Assembly (NCBI GenBank): GCA_937875975.1
Contig: CALEEU010000285.1
Location: 1 to 24,023 of the forward strand
From: an uncultured Opitutia bacterium
Lineage (GTDB): Bacteria; Verrucomicrobiota; Verrucomicrobiia; Opitutales; UBA953
Reading direction: 5' to 3'
DNA: 24,023 nt
Shown here in pieces: positions 7,485-15,256 of this stretch. Every line of letters starts with the position of its first letter. Within the stretch, counting starts at the first letter, position 1. A program made the translations under genes and the position numbers. The notes below the pieces were generated by a model that saw nothing but the letters and a program-made list of their open reading frames with translations, was not told where the DNA came from and ran no database searches.

Positions 7485-7506
7485 AGGGCAGGGAGCGGAC
7501 TGTGAA
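7477..7506 (-). promoter_or_regulatory. Candidate sigma70-type promoter for ilvD
   Basis: On the minus strand, TTCACA (7506-7501, five of six to the -35 consensus) is followed after 18 bases by TATTAG (7482-7477, four of six to the -10 consensus). This would start the transcript near 7470, about 37 bases before the ilvD ATG. It overlaps the candidate scpB promoter at the only AT-rich spot of the intergenic region. The call rests on sequence match alone. Confidence 0.3.
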
Positions 7507-7550
7507 CCGCCCCGTCGCTCCCGACAACCCGATTTAAGCCTCCCCGTCCC

Positions 7551-8336
7551 GTGGAATTCAACCTCAAGAAAATCATCAAGGCCCTCCTGTTCTCGACCTC
7601 CGAGGCGGTGTCCATCAAGGACATCCAGAAGGTCGTGCAGCGCTACCACGCCCAGGCGGCCGCCGAGCGCCAGCCCGACCTGCTCGAAGGAGCCGGCGAA
7701 CCCACGATCGTGCCGGCCGCTCAGCCCGTCCAGGAAGTGATCCAGGACATCATCGACCAGGTTCCTACTTTGCTCACGGCCACCCAGATTCGTGAAGCGG
7801 TCGACGCGCTTGAAGCCGAGATGCGCGACGCCAATGACGCCTGCCGGATCTTGCAGGGTCCTGAAGGGTTCCGCCTGGTGATCTCTCCGGCCTACGCCGA
7901 TTGGGTCCGCCTGCTCCGCGGCGAGCCGCGGCCGCAACGCCTCAGCCCTGCCTCGCTCGAGACGCTCTCGATCGTGGCTTATCGCCAGCCGGTCACCCGC
8001 TCGGAGATGGAAGCCATCCGCGGTGTCTCCGTCGATAGCGCCCTCAACCGTCTCCTGGAACTCGAGCTCGTCGCCGTCACTGGCCGCGCCGATCTGCCGG
8101 GTCGTCCCATCCAGTACGGCACGACCGACAAGTTCCTCGATTTCACCGGCCTGCGTTCGCTCGGTGAGCTGCCTGCCTCCGACGTGCTTTCGCCCGCTCA
8201 GATTTCCGAATGGATCACCCGTGCGACCACCCCGGTCGAAGTCGGCGATTCCGAAGTCGGCCTGCCGCTTGAAGACCAGTCCTCCGCCGCCATCGCGACA
8301 GAGGCTCCGCCCGAAGACGAGAAGCCTGCCGAATGA
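7551..8336 (+). CDS. scpB: Segregation and condensation protein ScpB (with internal insert)
   Basis: ScpB is the winged-helix kleisin partner of the Smc-ScpA complex that organises and helps segregate the chromosome. The family core is clear: SPASLETLSIVAYRQPVTR in the second winged helix, then IRGVSVDSALNRLLE, and GRADLPGRPIQYGTTDKFL. The first winged helix appears interrupted: about 40 residues rich in Ala, Gln, Pro and Glu (about 38-78) sit between IKDIQKVVQRYH and LLTATQIREAVDALE. An acidic Pro/Ala-rich tail ends the 261-residue chain, longer than the usual roughly 180-200. The start is GTG at 7551 with no obvious Shine-Dalgarno. scpA, often adjacent, is absent from the window. The stop overlaps the pheA start (ATGA). 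Confidence 0.92.
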   Translation: MEFNLKKIIKALLFSTSEAVSIKDIQKVVQRYHAQAAAERQPDLLEGAGEPTIVPAAQPVQEVIQDIIDQVPTLLTATQIREAVDALEAEMRDANDACRILQGPEGFRLVISPAYADWVRLLRGEPRPQRLSPASLETLSIVAYRQPVTRSEMEAIRGVSVDSALNRLLELELVAVTGRADLPGRPIQYGTTDKFLDFTGLRSLGELPASDVLSPAQISEWITRATTPVEVGDSEVGLPLEDQSSAAIATEAPPEDEKPAE

Positions 8337-9400
8337 GCCTCGAAAAGCACCGCCGCGAGGTCGATCGCATCGACCGCGAAATCCTCAAGCTGCTCGGAGA
8401 GCGCTTGCAGGTGGCCCGTGCCATCGGCGAAGCGAAGCTGAAGTCGGGCGCGCCGGTCTACGCTCCGCAACGCGAAGAACAGCTGCTCCGCTCCATCACC
8501 GAAGCCGCGCCGGCAATTCCGGCCTCCGGACTCCGAGCGGTCTACCGCGAGATCATCTCCCTTTCTATCGGGGCCCAGATGGCTAATCCAGTCGCCTACC
8601 TCGGGCCGGAAGGCTCCTTCACTCAGCAGGCTCAGATTCGTGCCTTCGGCACCAGCGTGCCTTCGCTCCCTCTGCGCGCCATTGGCGATATTTTCGCCGC
8701 AGTCGAATCCGGCGAAGCCTCTTACGGTGTCGTGCCGGTCGAGAACTCCACCGAGGGCGTCGTCAGCCACTCGCTCGACCTGCTCGCCGAATCCGAACTC
8801 AAGGTCGTGGCCCAGGTCACGCTCTCCGTCGAGCAGTGTCTCGTTGGCCAAGGCCCCCTCGACCAAGTGAAGAAGGTCCTCTCGAAGGATATCGCCCTCG
8901 CGCAGTGTCGCGGCTGGCTCTCCCGCCACGTCCCAGGCGCCGCGCTCGTCGAGACCGATAGCACCGCCGCCGCCGTGGAAATCATCGCCCGCGACCCCCA
9001 AGGGCAGGCCGCCGTCGCTTCCGCCGCCGCTGCTGAATCGCGCGGCGTCCCCATCCTTGCCCGTGGCATCCAAGATCGCCGCGATAACGCCACGCGCTTC
9101 TTCGTCATCGCGAAGACGGCCAACACCGTCGGCGCCAAGGATGAGGTCACGAGCGTCGTGCTCACCCTCAAGCATGAGCCGGGTGCGCTTCAGGGCGCGC
9201 TGGCCGCATTCTCCGATCGCGGCATCAACCTGATCCGCATCGAGTCCCGCCCAAGCCATCGTCGTGCCTGGGAGTATCTCTTCTTCATTGATTTCCCAGG
9301 TCACTGGGACACCGCGGCCGTGCAGGCCGCCGTCACCGAACTCAAGGGTCGCTGCGAAGTGGTGAAGTGGTTGGGTAGCTATCCTCAATCCGCCGGATGA
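8333..9400 (+). CDS. pheA: Bifunctional chorismate mutase / prephenate dehydratase
   Basis: This P-protein converts chorismate to prephenate and then to phenylpyruvate in phenylalanine synthesis. Three domains occur in the standard order over 355 residues: an AroQ-type chorismate mutase (about 1-82, with REVDRIDREILKLLGER and APQREEQ), prephenate dehydratase (about 86-262, with AYLGPEGSFT, VPVENSTEG and NATRFFVI containing the essential Thr254), and an ACT regulatory domain (about 273-350, with GALQGAL and IRIESRP) where phenylalanine should bind for feedback control. It is fused head-to-tail with scpB and the MCE gene by 4-nt overlaps. Chorismate mutase activity is suggested by residue pattern only. 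Confidence 0.96.
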   Translation: MSLEKHRREVDRIDREILKLLGERLQVARAIGEAKLKSGAPVYAPQREEQLLRSITEAAPAIPASGLRAVYREIISLSIGAQMANPVAYLGPEGSFTQQAQIRAFGTSVPSLPLRAIGDIFAAVESGEASYGVVPVENSTEGVVSHSLDLLAESELKVVAQVTLSVEQCLVGQGPLDQVKKVLSKDIALAQCRGWLSRHVPGAALVETDSTAAAVEIIARDPQGQAAVASAAAAESRGVPILARGIQDRRDNATRFFVIAKTANTVGAKDEVTSVVLTLKHEPGALQGALAAFSDRGINLIRIESRPSHRRAWEYLFFIDFPGHWDTAAVQAAVTELKGRCEVVKWLGSYPQSAG

Positions 9401-10335
9401 GTCGTCGCGCCCTCGGAGGCATGATGCTAGCCGTCCTCGGCGTGGCCGTGCTTTGGTCGGGCTATTCTTGGTGGCGCGCTTGGTCCGCTCCGCTCGTCCA
9501 CGTGGTCTTTCGCCCGTCCTTCTCGGTTCAGGGCATCTCTTCCGGTACGCCGGTCCGCGTGCAAGGTGTGACGGTCGGGCAGGTGGCCTCCATCGGCCTC
9601 GATGCCGACGCGGAGGGGCGTCTCCGTCCGGTCGTCCGAGTGATTCTCGATCCGGCGACCTTGGAAGACCGGGGCTTCGCCGACCGGCTGCGCGGTGATC
9701 GTCTGCGCACCGAAGTCGCCAACGGCCTGCGGGTCCGGCTCGTCTCGGTGAGCCCGGCGTCCGGCATGCTCCAAGTCGAATTGATCTGGGATGCCTCCGC
9801 TCCGGCGCCTACGGAACCCTTGGCCGCCGATGAGATTCCTCCGCTCAGCACCCATCTCCAAAGTAAAATTGCCGGTTTCGTCCAACAGCTGCAGGACCTC
9901 GCGGAAAAAGACCTGGTCGGCATCGCGGCCGAGCTCGAGCGCGACTTGGACGGTTTCTATGATGCGACGGATCCCGAGCGCGCCGCCCGTTTCTCTGCGA
10001 TGATCGTCCGACGGACCGGCGCGGTCCTTGAGGCCACTGGCGACGGTAAGCTCAACGCGCAGAGCGCCCGGCTCATCGCCGCTTGCGCCCGCCTTCGTGA
10101 AACGGTCGAGCAGGCTGACCGCAAGATGGACAATGAGACGTTGGCTCTCTTGCAGGTTAGCCTCGCCGACGCCGCCGCCGCGCTGGCCTCCTTTTCTAGC
10201 TCCCTCGAAGGTTCGCAGACCCGCATGAACGGCGCTTCGGCTGAATTCTCCGACCTCTTCCGCGCCGTCTCCGAGGCGGCCCGGACGTGGTCCAAGAAGG
10301 CGGCCGGCCTGACCACGGAACCCCGCCCCCGCTGA
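9397..10335 (+). CDS. MCE (MlaD-like) domain protein
   Basis: The product has 312 residues. A single N-terminal hydrophobic segment (about residues 8-28) anchors it in the inner membrane. Residues about 33-115 form one MCE/MlaD domain, with FSVQGISSGTPVRVQGVTVGQV as the hallmark stretch in several short pieces (VQGISSGTPVRVQGV). The remainder (about 150-305) is alpha-helical and Ala-rich, as in proteins whose helices form a tube or needle for lipid passage. Known MCE proteins carry phospholipids or other hydrophobic substrates with an MlaE-type permease and MlaF-type ATPase; neither is next to this gene, so the partners must be elsewhere. The ATG overlaps the pheA stop (ATGA). The family is clear, the substrate unknown. 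Confidence 0.9.
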   Translation: MSRRALGGMMLAVLGVAVLWSGYSWWRAWSAPLVHVVFRPSFSVQGISSGTPVRVQGVTVGQVASIGLDADAEGRLRPVVRVILDPATLEDRGFADRLRGDRLRTEVANGLRVRLVSVSPASGMLQVELIWDASAPAPTEPLAADEIPPLSTHLQSKIAGFVQQLQDLAEKDLVGIAAELERDLDGFYDATDPERAARFSAMIVRRTGAVLEATGDGKLNAQSARLIAACARLRETVEQADRKMDNETLALLQVSLADAAAALASFSSSLEGSQTRMNGASAEFSDLFRAVSEAARTWSKKAAGLTTEPRPR

Positions 10336-10391
10336 GGGAACAGGCTTGCGGCGGACCCCCGTAGCGGGGATAGGTTTGGACCTTACCAGCC

Positions 10392-11894
10392 ATGGCCGAC
10401 CCGACCGACAAGATGGAATCCATCATCAACCTGTGCAAACGCCGCGGGTTCGTCTTCCCCTCCTCCGATATCTACGGCGGCTTCAACGGCTTCTTCGACT
10501 ACGGCCCTCTCGGCGTCGAGCTGAAGAATAACATCAAACAGGCCTGGTGGCAGGACTTCGTCCACCGTCGCGACGATATCGTCGGCCTGGACTCCTCGAT
10601 CATCCATCACCCGACGACCTGGAAGGCCTCGGGCCACATCGAAAATTTCACCGACCCGCTCGTCGACTGCAAGGAGTCGAAGATGCGCTACCGCGCCGAC
10701 CAGCTGTTCTTCGCTCCGGTGCGCGTCGCCGGCGAGACCATCGGTTACGTCTCCGTCCTTGAAGACGACGGTATGCAGGCCAAGGCCGAAGAGATGGCCA
10801 ACGACATGAAGCGCAAGCTCGCCAAGCAGGGCGCGCTCGAGCCGGTGGTGCTCAAGGACTACACCGAGTCCACGACGGAGGAGCATGCGCTCATCCCTTC
10901 ACCTGCCACCGGTAAGCCGGGTTCGCTCACGCCGCCCCGCTCGTTCAACATGATGTTCCAGACTTACGTCGGCGCCATGCAGGACGCTTCGGCCACGGCC
11001 TATCTCCGCCCGGAGACCGCCCAGGGCATCTTCATCAACTTCAAGAACGTCGTCGACACGGGTCGCGTGAAGCTGCCTTTCGGCATCGCCCAGATCGGCA
11101 AGGCTTTCCGCAACGAAATCAACCCGCGCAACTTCATCTTCCGCTCCCGTGAGTTCGAGCAGATGGAGATCGAATACTTCATCTCGCCCTCCTCCGATTG
11201 GGCCACCGCCCACAAGGATTGGATCGAAGGCTGCCTGGCCTGGTTCGAGTCCATCGGTATCCCGCGCGCCAAGCTCTCCCTCTATCCGCACCCGACCGAG
11301 AAGCTCGCCCACTATTCGAAGGGTACTACGGACATCATGTTCGAGTTCCCCTTCGGCGTGCAGGAGCTCCAAGGCGTCGCCGCTCGCGGCGACTTTGACC
11401 TGACCCAGCACAGCAACGTCTCGGGCCAGAAGCTCGACTGGTTCGACGAAGTGGCCAAGGCTCGCTATATTCCCCATGTCATCGAGCCCTCTGTTGGGGT
11501 CGACCGCGTGTTCCTCGCCCTCCTGACCACGGCCTACCACGAGGACGAAGTCGAAGGCGAGAAACGCGTCGTGCTTCGCCTGCCGGCTCGCGTCGCTCCG
11601 TTCAAGGCTGCCATCTTCCCGCTGGTGAAGAATAAGCCTGAGCTCGTCGAACGCGCCGAGGCTCTCTACCGCCGCCTGAAGAAGCGACACAACGTTTTCT
11701 ATGATGCTGCTGGGGCCATCGGCCGCCGCTACCGGCGCCAGGACGAGATCGGTACGCCTTACGGCATCACGATCGACTTCGAGACCATCGAGAAGGGCGC
11801 CGGCGTCACGGTCCGCGACCGCGACACGCTGGAGCAGGTGCGTATGACCGAAGACGAGGTCGTCCGCTTCCTCGACGACAAGGTCAACGGCTGA
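10392..11894 (+). CDS. glyS: Glycine--tRNA ligase (single-chain, alpha2 type)
   Basis: This class II synthetase charges tRNA-Gly. The 500-residue chain is the eukaryote/archaeon-like alpha2 form, not the two-gene alpha2beta2 (GlyQ/GlyS) form. Evidence includes the N-terminal FPSSDIYGGFNGFFDYGPLG, the insertion typical of the family (about residues 90-190), motif 2 around GKAFRNEINPRNFIFRSREFEQME, and motif 3 at PSVGVDRVFLALL. The C-terminal anticodon-binding domain runs from about residue 400 (PFKAAIFPLV) to the end. It starts 56 bases after the MCE gene; the gap contains a short 5-bp stem (10357-10369) but no clear terminator, so read-through from scpB-pheA-MCE is possible. It converges with the next gene, overlapping it by 11 bases at the stops. 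Confidence 0.96.
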   Translation: MADPTDKMESIINLCKRRGFVFPSSDIYGGFNGFFDYGPLGVELKNNIKQAWWQDFVHRRDDIVGLDSSIIHHPTTWKASGHIENFTDPLVDCKESKMRYRADQLFFAPVRVAGETIGYVSVLEDDGMQAKAEEMANDMKRKLAKQGALEPVVLKDYTESTTEEHALIPSPATGKPGSLTPPRSFNMMFQTYVGAMQDASATAYLRPETAQGIFINFKNVVDTGRVKLPFGIAQIGKAFRNEINPRNFIFRSREFEQMEIEYFISPSSDWATAHKDWIEGCLAWFESIGIPRAKLSLYPHPTEKLAHYSKGTTDIMFEFPFGVQELQGVAARGDFDLTQHSNVSGQKLDWFDEVAKARYIPHVIEPSVGVDRVFLALLTTAYHEDEVEGEKRVVLRLPARVAPFKAAIFPLVKNKPELVERAEALYRRLKKRHNVFYDAAGAIGRRYRRQDEIGTPYGITIDFETIEKGAGVTVRDRDTLEQVRMTEDEVVRFLDDKVNG

Positions 11895-13575
11895 CCTTCG
11901 CCGGCGCGCCCGCGAGATCTTCTGCTAGCTTGGCGATGCGTCGCTTCCCGCAGAGGGAGGCGGCGATCGTCAGGTTGCGTAGTCCTTGGGGTAGATGCGC
12001 GAGGTATTCCGGACGGCCCTTCTTATGGCCGAGGAAGCCGTAGGCGCCGCAGGCCTGCAGGAGGCGTTGCGTCGCGGCGACATGGAAGAGGTGGGAGAAT
12101 TCGTCGCTGGAACCTTTCCAGTCGGAGACTTCACGCGCATGGTCCTCGATCTCGATACGCCACAGGTCCATGTCATTGCGCGCGAGGTAAGGGTCGAACG
12201 CGAGGGAGGCGAAGTCGTAGAACATGCAGCCGTGGCGCAGGCCCTGCAGGTCGATCAGCCAGGCGGAATCGTCCCGGACCATGATGTTTTGCGACTGGAA
12301 GTCGCGATGGATCGTGACGACGGGCTGACCCATGAGTTCCTTGGCGAGCGAGGCCATCTCATCGGCGACAGCTCGGTCGGGCTTACGGCCGCCGAGGGCG
12401 TTGTCTTGGAAATACTGACGCTCCCACTGATAGAGATTCGGACCGAATGACTCCATGAGCGTGACGCCGGAGCCAGCGAAGGCGTCGACGCCGAGTCGAT
12501 GGATGCCGGCGACTTGTTCGAGGGCCGAGGCGACGGGCGCCCACGGGAATGCGGGGCCTTGGGCGAGCGACCAGAGGTCGGCGTCACCGAGGTCTTCGAG
12601 GATGAGCACGCCCGTGGCCTTGTCTTCGGCGAGCACCTGCGGGACCTGGACGCCGATCTTGTCGCGCAGCACGCCCGCGATGGCTCCATAGAGCTGGTTC
12701 TCCGGACGCGAATCATCGTAGACGCACAGGACGGCAGACTCGCCGGAGGCATTACGCATGCGGTTGAACTTACGGCCGGAGCCACCCTTGAGCACTTCGC
12801 CGCCGGCGGTGAGTTCGTAGCCGTGCGCCTTGGCGGCGTCGGCGCCGGAGATCGCCCCGCGTACGGGCTTTTCGTGCTCGGCCTTCACGGCCTGATATTC
12901 TTCGACGGTGCCGAGGTCATGCCAGGTGGCGGAAGCATCGAGGAAGCCCTGTACGCTGTCGGGCTCGGCCTGGAGACGGCGCAGGAAATGTTCGACCAGC
13001 GATTCGATCGTGGCGGGAACGCCTTGGACGAAGGCCTTGGTGACGACGCAGACACCGGTGTACTGGTAGGAGGGATCGGTCTTGCCGAGGCGGTCGCGCA
13101 TATCGGTCACGAAGCCTTCATCGGTGATCCGGACGTTACGGTTGGGGCCCTGTTCGCGGACGACAAGCGTCGCGGCGCCGCCATTGGCGAGGTGGTGCGC
13201 GTAGGCTGCGGCGATGTCGCAGCCGGAGAGGATGTCGCCATTCCAGAGGATGAGGTCCTTATCGTCCTCGCCGAGCAGGCCGGCGATGTTCGCGAGGCCG
13301 CCGCCGGTCTCGAGGAGCACGGGCTCATGCACGAGCTTTACTTCGGCGTCGCCGAAGCGACCGGAAGGGAAGGCGAGCGTCCAGGCTTCGGGGCAGTGGT
13401 GCGTGTTGATGATGAAACGGCGCGTACCGGCGGCATGGAGCTTCTCCATCGCTTGCACGACCATCGGCCGTCCGCCGATCGGCAGCAGGGGCTTGGGGCA
13501 GTTTTCAGTGAGCGGACGCAGGCGCGTGCCGAGGCCGGCTCCGAGGAGGAAGGCGGTACGAGGGAAATCAGGCAT
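11884..13575 (-). CDS. MurU-like sugar-1-phosphate nucleotidyltransferase fused to AmgK-like sugar kinase
   Basis: This 563-residue chain joins two enzymes. Residues 1-240 are a nucleotidyltransferase with LGAGLGTRLRPLT (11-23), CPKPLLPIGG and NGDILSG (112-118), closest in style to MurU, which makes UDP-MurNAc from MurNAc-1-phosphate. Residues about 258-550 are an APH-fold kinase with the loop GGSGRKFNR (264-272), ILEDLGD, the catalytic HRDFQSQN (H423, D425, N430) and metal-binding IDLQG (D442), closest to AmgK, which phosphorylates anomeric MurNAc/GlcNAc. In Pseudomonas these are separate adjacent genes of the fosfomycin-resistance recycling route. A single fused protein would do both cytoplasmic steps. 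Substrate is inferred; another hexose or heptose cannot be excluded. It overlaps fur by 8 nt upstream. Confidence 0.9.
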   Translation of the reverse strand: MPDFPRTAFLLGAGLGTRLRPLTENCPKPLLPIGGRPMVVQAMEKLHAAGTRRFIINTHHCPEAWTLAFPSGRFGDAEVKLVHEPVLLETGGGLANIAGLLGEDDKDLILWNGDILSGCDIAAAYAHHLANGGAATLVVREQGPNRNVRITDEGFVTDMRDRLGKTDPSYQYTGVCVVTKAFVQGVPATIESLVEHFLRRLQAEPDSVQGFLDASATWHDLGTVEEYQAVKAEHEKPVRGAISGADAAKAHGYELTAGGEVLKGGSGRKFNRMRNASGESAVLCVYDDSRPENQLYGAIAGVLRDKIGVQVPQVLAEDKATGVLILEDLGDADLWSLAQGPAFPWAPVASALEQVAGIHRLGVDAFAGSGVTLMESFGPNLYQWERQYFQDNALGGRKPDRAVADEMASLAKELMGQPVVTIHRDFQSQNIMVRDDSAWLIDLQGLRHGCMFYDFASLAFDPYLARNDMDLWRIEIEDHAREVSDWKGSSDEFSHLFHVAATQRLLQACGAYGFLGHKKGRPEYLAHLPQGLRNLTIAASLCGKRRIAKLAEDLAGAPAKVSR

Positions 13576-14044
13576 GGGAAGATTGAGTGCAGGCCGGGCA
13601 GATGCCGTAGATCTCCATGATATGGGTCAGTTCGGCATAGCCTTTGGTGCGGGCGGCGGCTTCGAGCCGCGAGGTGTCGCAGCCGGGCAGTCGGTCGATC
13701 CGGCCGCAACGGCGGCAGATGACGTGGTGATGGTGGTGGCCAGGCGAGACGAGGGCGTAGAGGCTACGGCCGCGCTCGAGCGGGTGACGCTGGACGATGC
13801 CGGCGTCGTCCATGGCGCCAAGGCTTCGGTAGATCGTGACGAGGTCCAGTTTGTCGTCGCCGGCCGCCTCATGAACCTGTTCGGCGCTGAGGGGGTGTTT
13901 CGCCGCCGCGAGGACCTTGAGCATGGCCAACCGAGGGGAAGTGACCCGCATGGCCTTCTCCTTCATGCGGAGGACGGCCGCTTCGATGCGATCGTCGGAG
14001 CCCTGCCCGCAGCATCCTTCCTCATGGCGGTGGCCTTGGGACAT
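13568..14044 (-). CDS. Fur-family metal-responsive transcriptional regulator
   Basis: The 158-residue product has the Fur winged-helix domain (about 20-95: RVTSPRLAMLKVL and LVTIYRSLGAMDDAGIV) and the metal-binding dimerisation domain. HHHHHVICRRCG (103-114) supplies the His cluster and first CxxC (C110, C113), and CPAC (149-152) the second, which usually holds structural zinc. An unusual N-terminal stretch, GHRHEEGCC (4-12), adds two His and two Cys. Iron (Fur), zinc (Zur) or peroxide (PerR) sensing cannot be decided from sequence; the Cys-rich, His-rich layout leans towards Zur-like. It overlaps the MurU-AmgK fusion by 8 nt and diverges from metX across 87 bases. Confidence 0.93.
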   Translation of the reverse strand: MSQGHRHEEGCCGQGSDDRIEAAVLRMKEKAMRVTSPRLAMLKVLAAAKHPLSAEQVHEAAGDDKLDLVTIYRSLGAMDDAGIVQRHPLERGRSLYALVSPGHHHHHVICRRCGRIDRLPGCDTSRLEAAARTKGYAELTHIMEIYGICPACTQSSHA

Positions 14045-14131
14045 GTCCCGTAGGTTTGGGGTCGTTTATGACGAGGCAACAACGAATGGCCACTTGCCTC
14101 CCGCCCGGGTCTGGTTTGGCTGGATGAGTCC

Positions 14132-15256
14132 ATGTCCGACCGTCTGGCTAATCCGACCTCCGCTCGCGAGCTCTGCCCGGTCTCGTTCCGCGACTTTGTC
14201 TCATCGGAGCCATTCAAACTCGAGTTGGGCGGCGAATTGCCGTCCTTGACGCTCCGCTATGAGACCTACGGAACTCTGCTGCCCGACAAGTCTAACGCGA
14301 TCCTGGTCCCCCATGCCCTGAGTGGCGACCATCACGTGGCGGGCCGTTACTCCGCTGAAGACCGTAAGCCGGGCTGGTGGGATTGCTTCGTAGGCCCGGG
14401 CAAGGCCATCGACACCAATCGCTTCTTCGTCATCGGTGTGAATTGCATCGGAGGCTGTCGCGGTTCGACCGGCCCGCTCTCGACCGACCCTCGCACGGGA
14501 AAGCCTTACGGGGGTTACTTCCCGGAGATCACCTTGGGTGACATCGTTCGTGCCCAGCGGCTAGTGGTCCGTCATCTCGGTATCTCGAAGCTCCATGCCG
14601 TCGTCGGCGGCTCGATGGGCGGCATGCAGGCCCTCATCTGGTGCGCCGATTACCAGGCCGAGGTTGGCCGAATCGTGGTGCTTGCCGCTGGCCTGAGCCA
14701 GTCGCCCATGGCGATCGCGCTGAACGCTGTTTCACGCGCCTGCGTGGAGCGCGACCCGCATTTCTGCGGCGGGCATTATGTCCCCGGCGAAGGGCCCGAC
14801 TCAGGCTTGGCGATCGGCCGCATGATCGCGCACATCAGCTACCTCTCTTCGGCTTCGTTTGAGCAGAAGTTCGGCCGCGCCAAGGTTCCGGGCGCTGGCT
14901 CCGGCGATGCCGTGCACTGGCAGGTCGAAAGCTACCTGGAACATCAGGGGAAGTCGTTCGTCCAGCGCTTCGACGCCAATAGCTGGCTGCGGATCACCCG
15001 CGCCGTCGATCGCTTCGATATGACCGCCCGAGCTTCATCCGGTACGCTCTTCACGTCGGACGGTCCGGACGTACTCGCAATCGGCTTCTCCAGCGACTGG
15101 CTCTATCCGACGAGTGAGCTGCGCATGCTCCTCGCCGCGGCCACCGCGGTCGGGGTCAACGCCGCCTATCATGAGGTCGTGACGGATGCCGGCCATGACG
15201 GGTTCCTGCTGCCCGATACCGGGCTATCGGTTCGACTGCACGCCTTCCTGGGCTGA
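14132..15256 (+). CDS. metX: Homoserine O-acyltransferase (MetX family)
   Basis: This alpha/beta-hydrolase-fold enzyme activates homoserine for methionine synthesis, using acetyl-CoA in most members. The 374-residue chain shows the catalytic triad: S161 in the nucleophile elbow GGSMGGMQ, D322 in FSSDWLYP and H355 in DAGHDGF. HALSGDHHVAG (61-71) and GGCRGSTGP form the oxyanion and substrate loops. Some MetX-family proteins use succinyl-CoA, so acetyl specificity is assumed. The start is the ATG at 14132. The 87-base upstream gap is too short for a typical SAM riboswitch, and none was recognised. The gene ends exactly where the convergent phospholipase-D-family gene ends. Confidence 0.95.
   Translation: MSDRLANPTSARELCPVSFRDFVSSEPFKLELGGELPSLTLRYETYGTLLPDKSNAILVPHALSGDHHVAGRYSAEDRKPGWWDCFVGPGKAIDTNRFFVIGVNCIGGCRGSTGPLSTDPRTGKPYGGYFPEITLGDIVRAQRLVVRHLGISKLHAVVGGSMGGMQALIWCADYQAEVGRIVVLAAGLSQSPMAIALNAVSRACVERDPHFCGGHYVPGEGPDSGLAIGRMIAHISYLSSASFEQKFGRAKVPGAGSGDAVHWQVESYLEHQGKSFVQRFDANSWLRITRAVDRFDMTARASSGTLFTSDGPDVLAIGFSSDWLYPTSELRMLLAAATAVGVNAAYHEVVTDAGHDGFLLPDTGLSVRLHAFLG

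Noticed and set aside
8198..9388. 396-codon open frame opposite scpB and pheA
   Set aside because: Shadow of high-GC codon bias; pheA domains on the other strand are unambiguous.
10357..10369. CCCCG-TAG-CGGGG mini-hairpin upstream of glyS
   Set aside because: A 5-bp stem with no U tract and no T-box features; easily expected by chance in GC-rich DNA.
14038..14049. GGGACATGTCCC palindrome at the fur start codon, considered as an operator
   Set aside because: A single 12-bp palindrome is expected several times by chance in 24 kb and it does not resemble known Fur or Zur boxes; noted only as context.
14045..14131. SAM riboswitch upstream of metX
   Set aside because: Only 87 bases are available and no riboswitch core or terminator helix was recognised.
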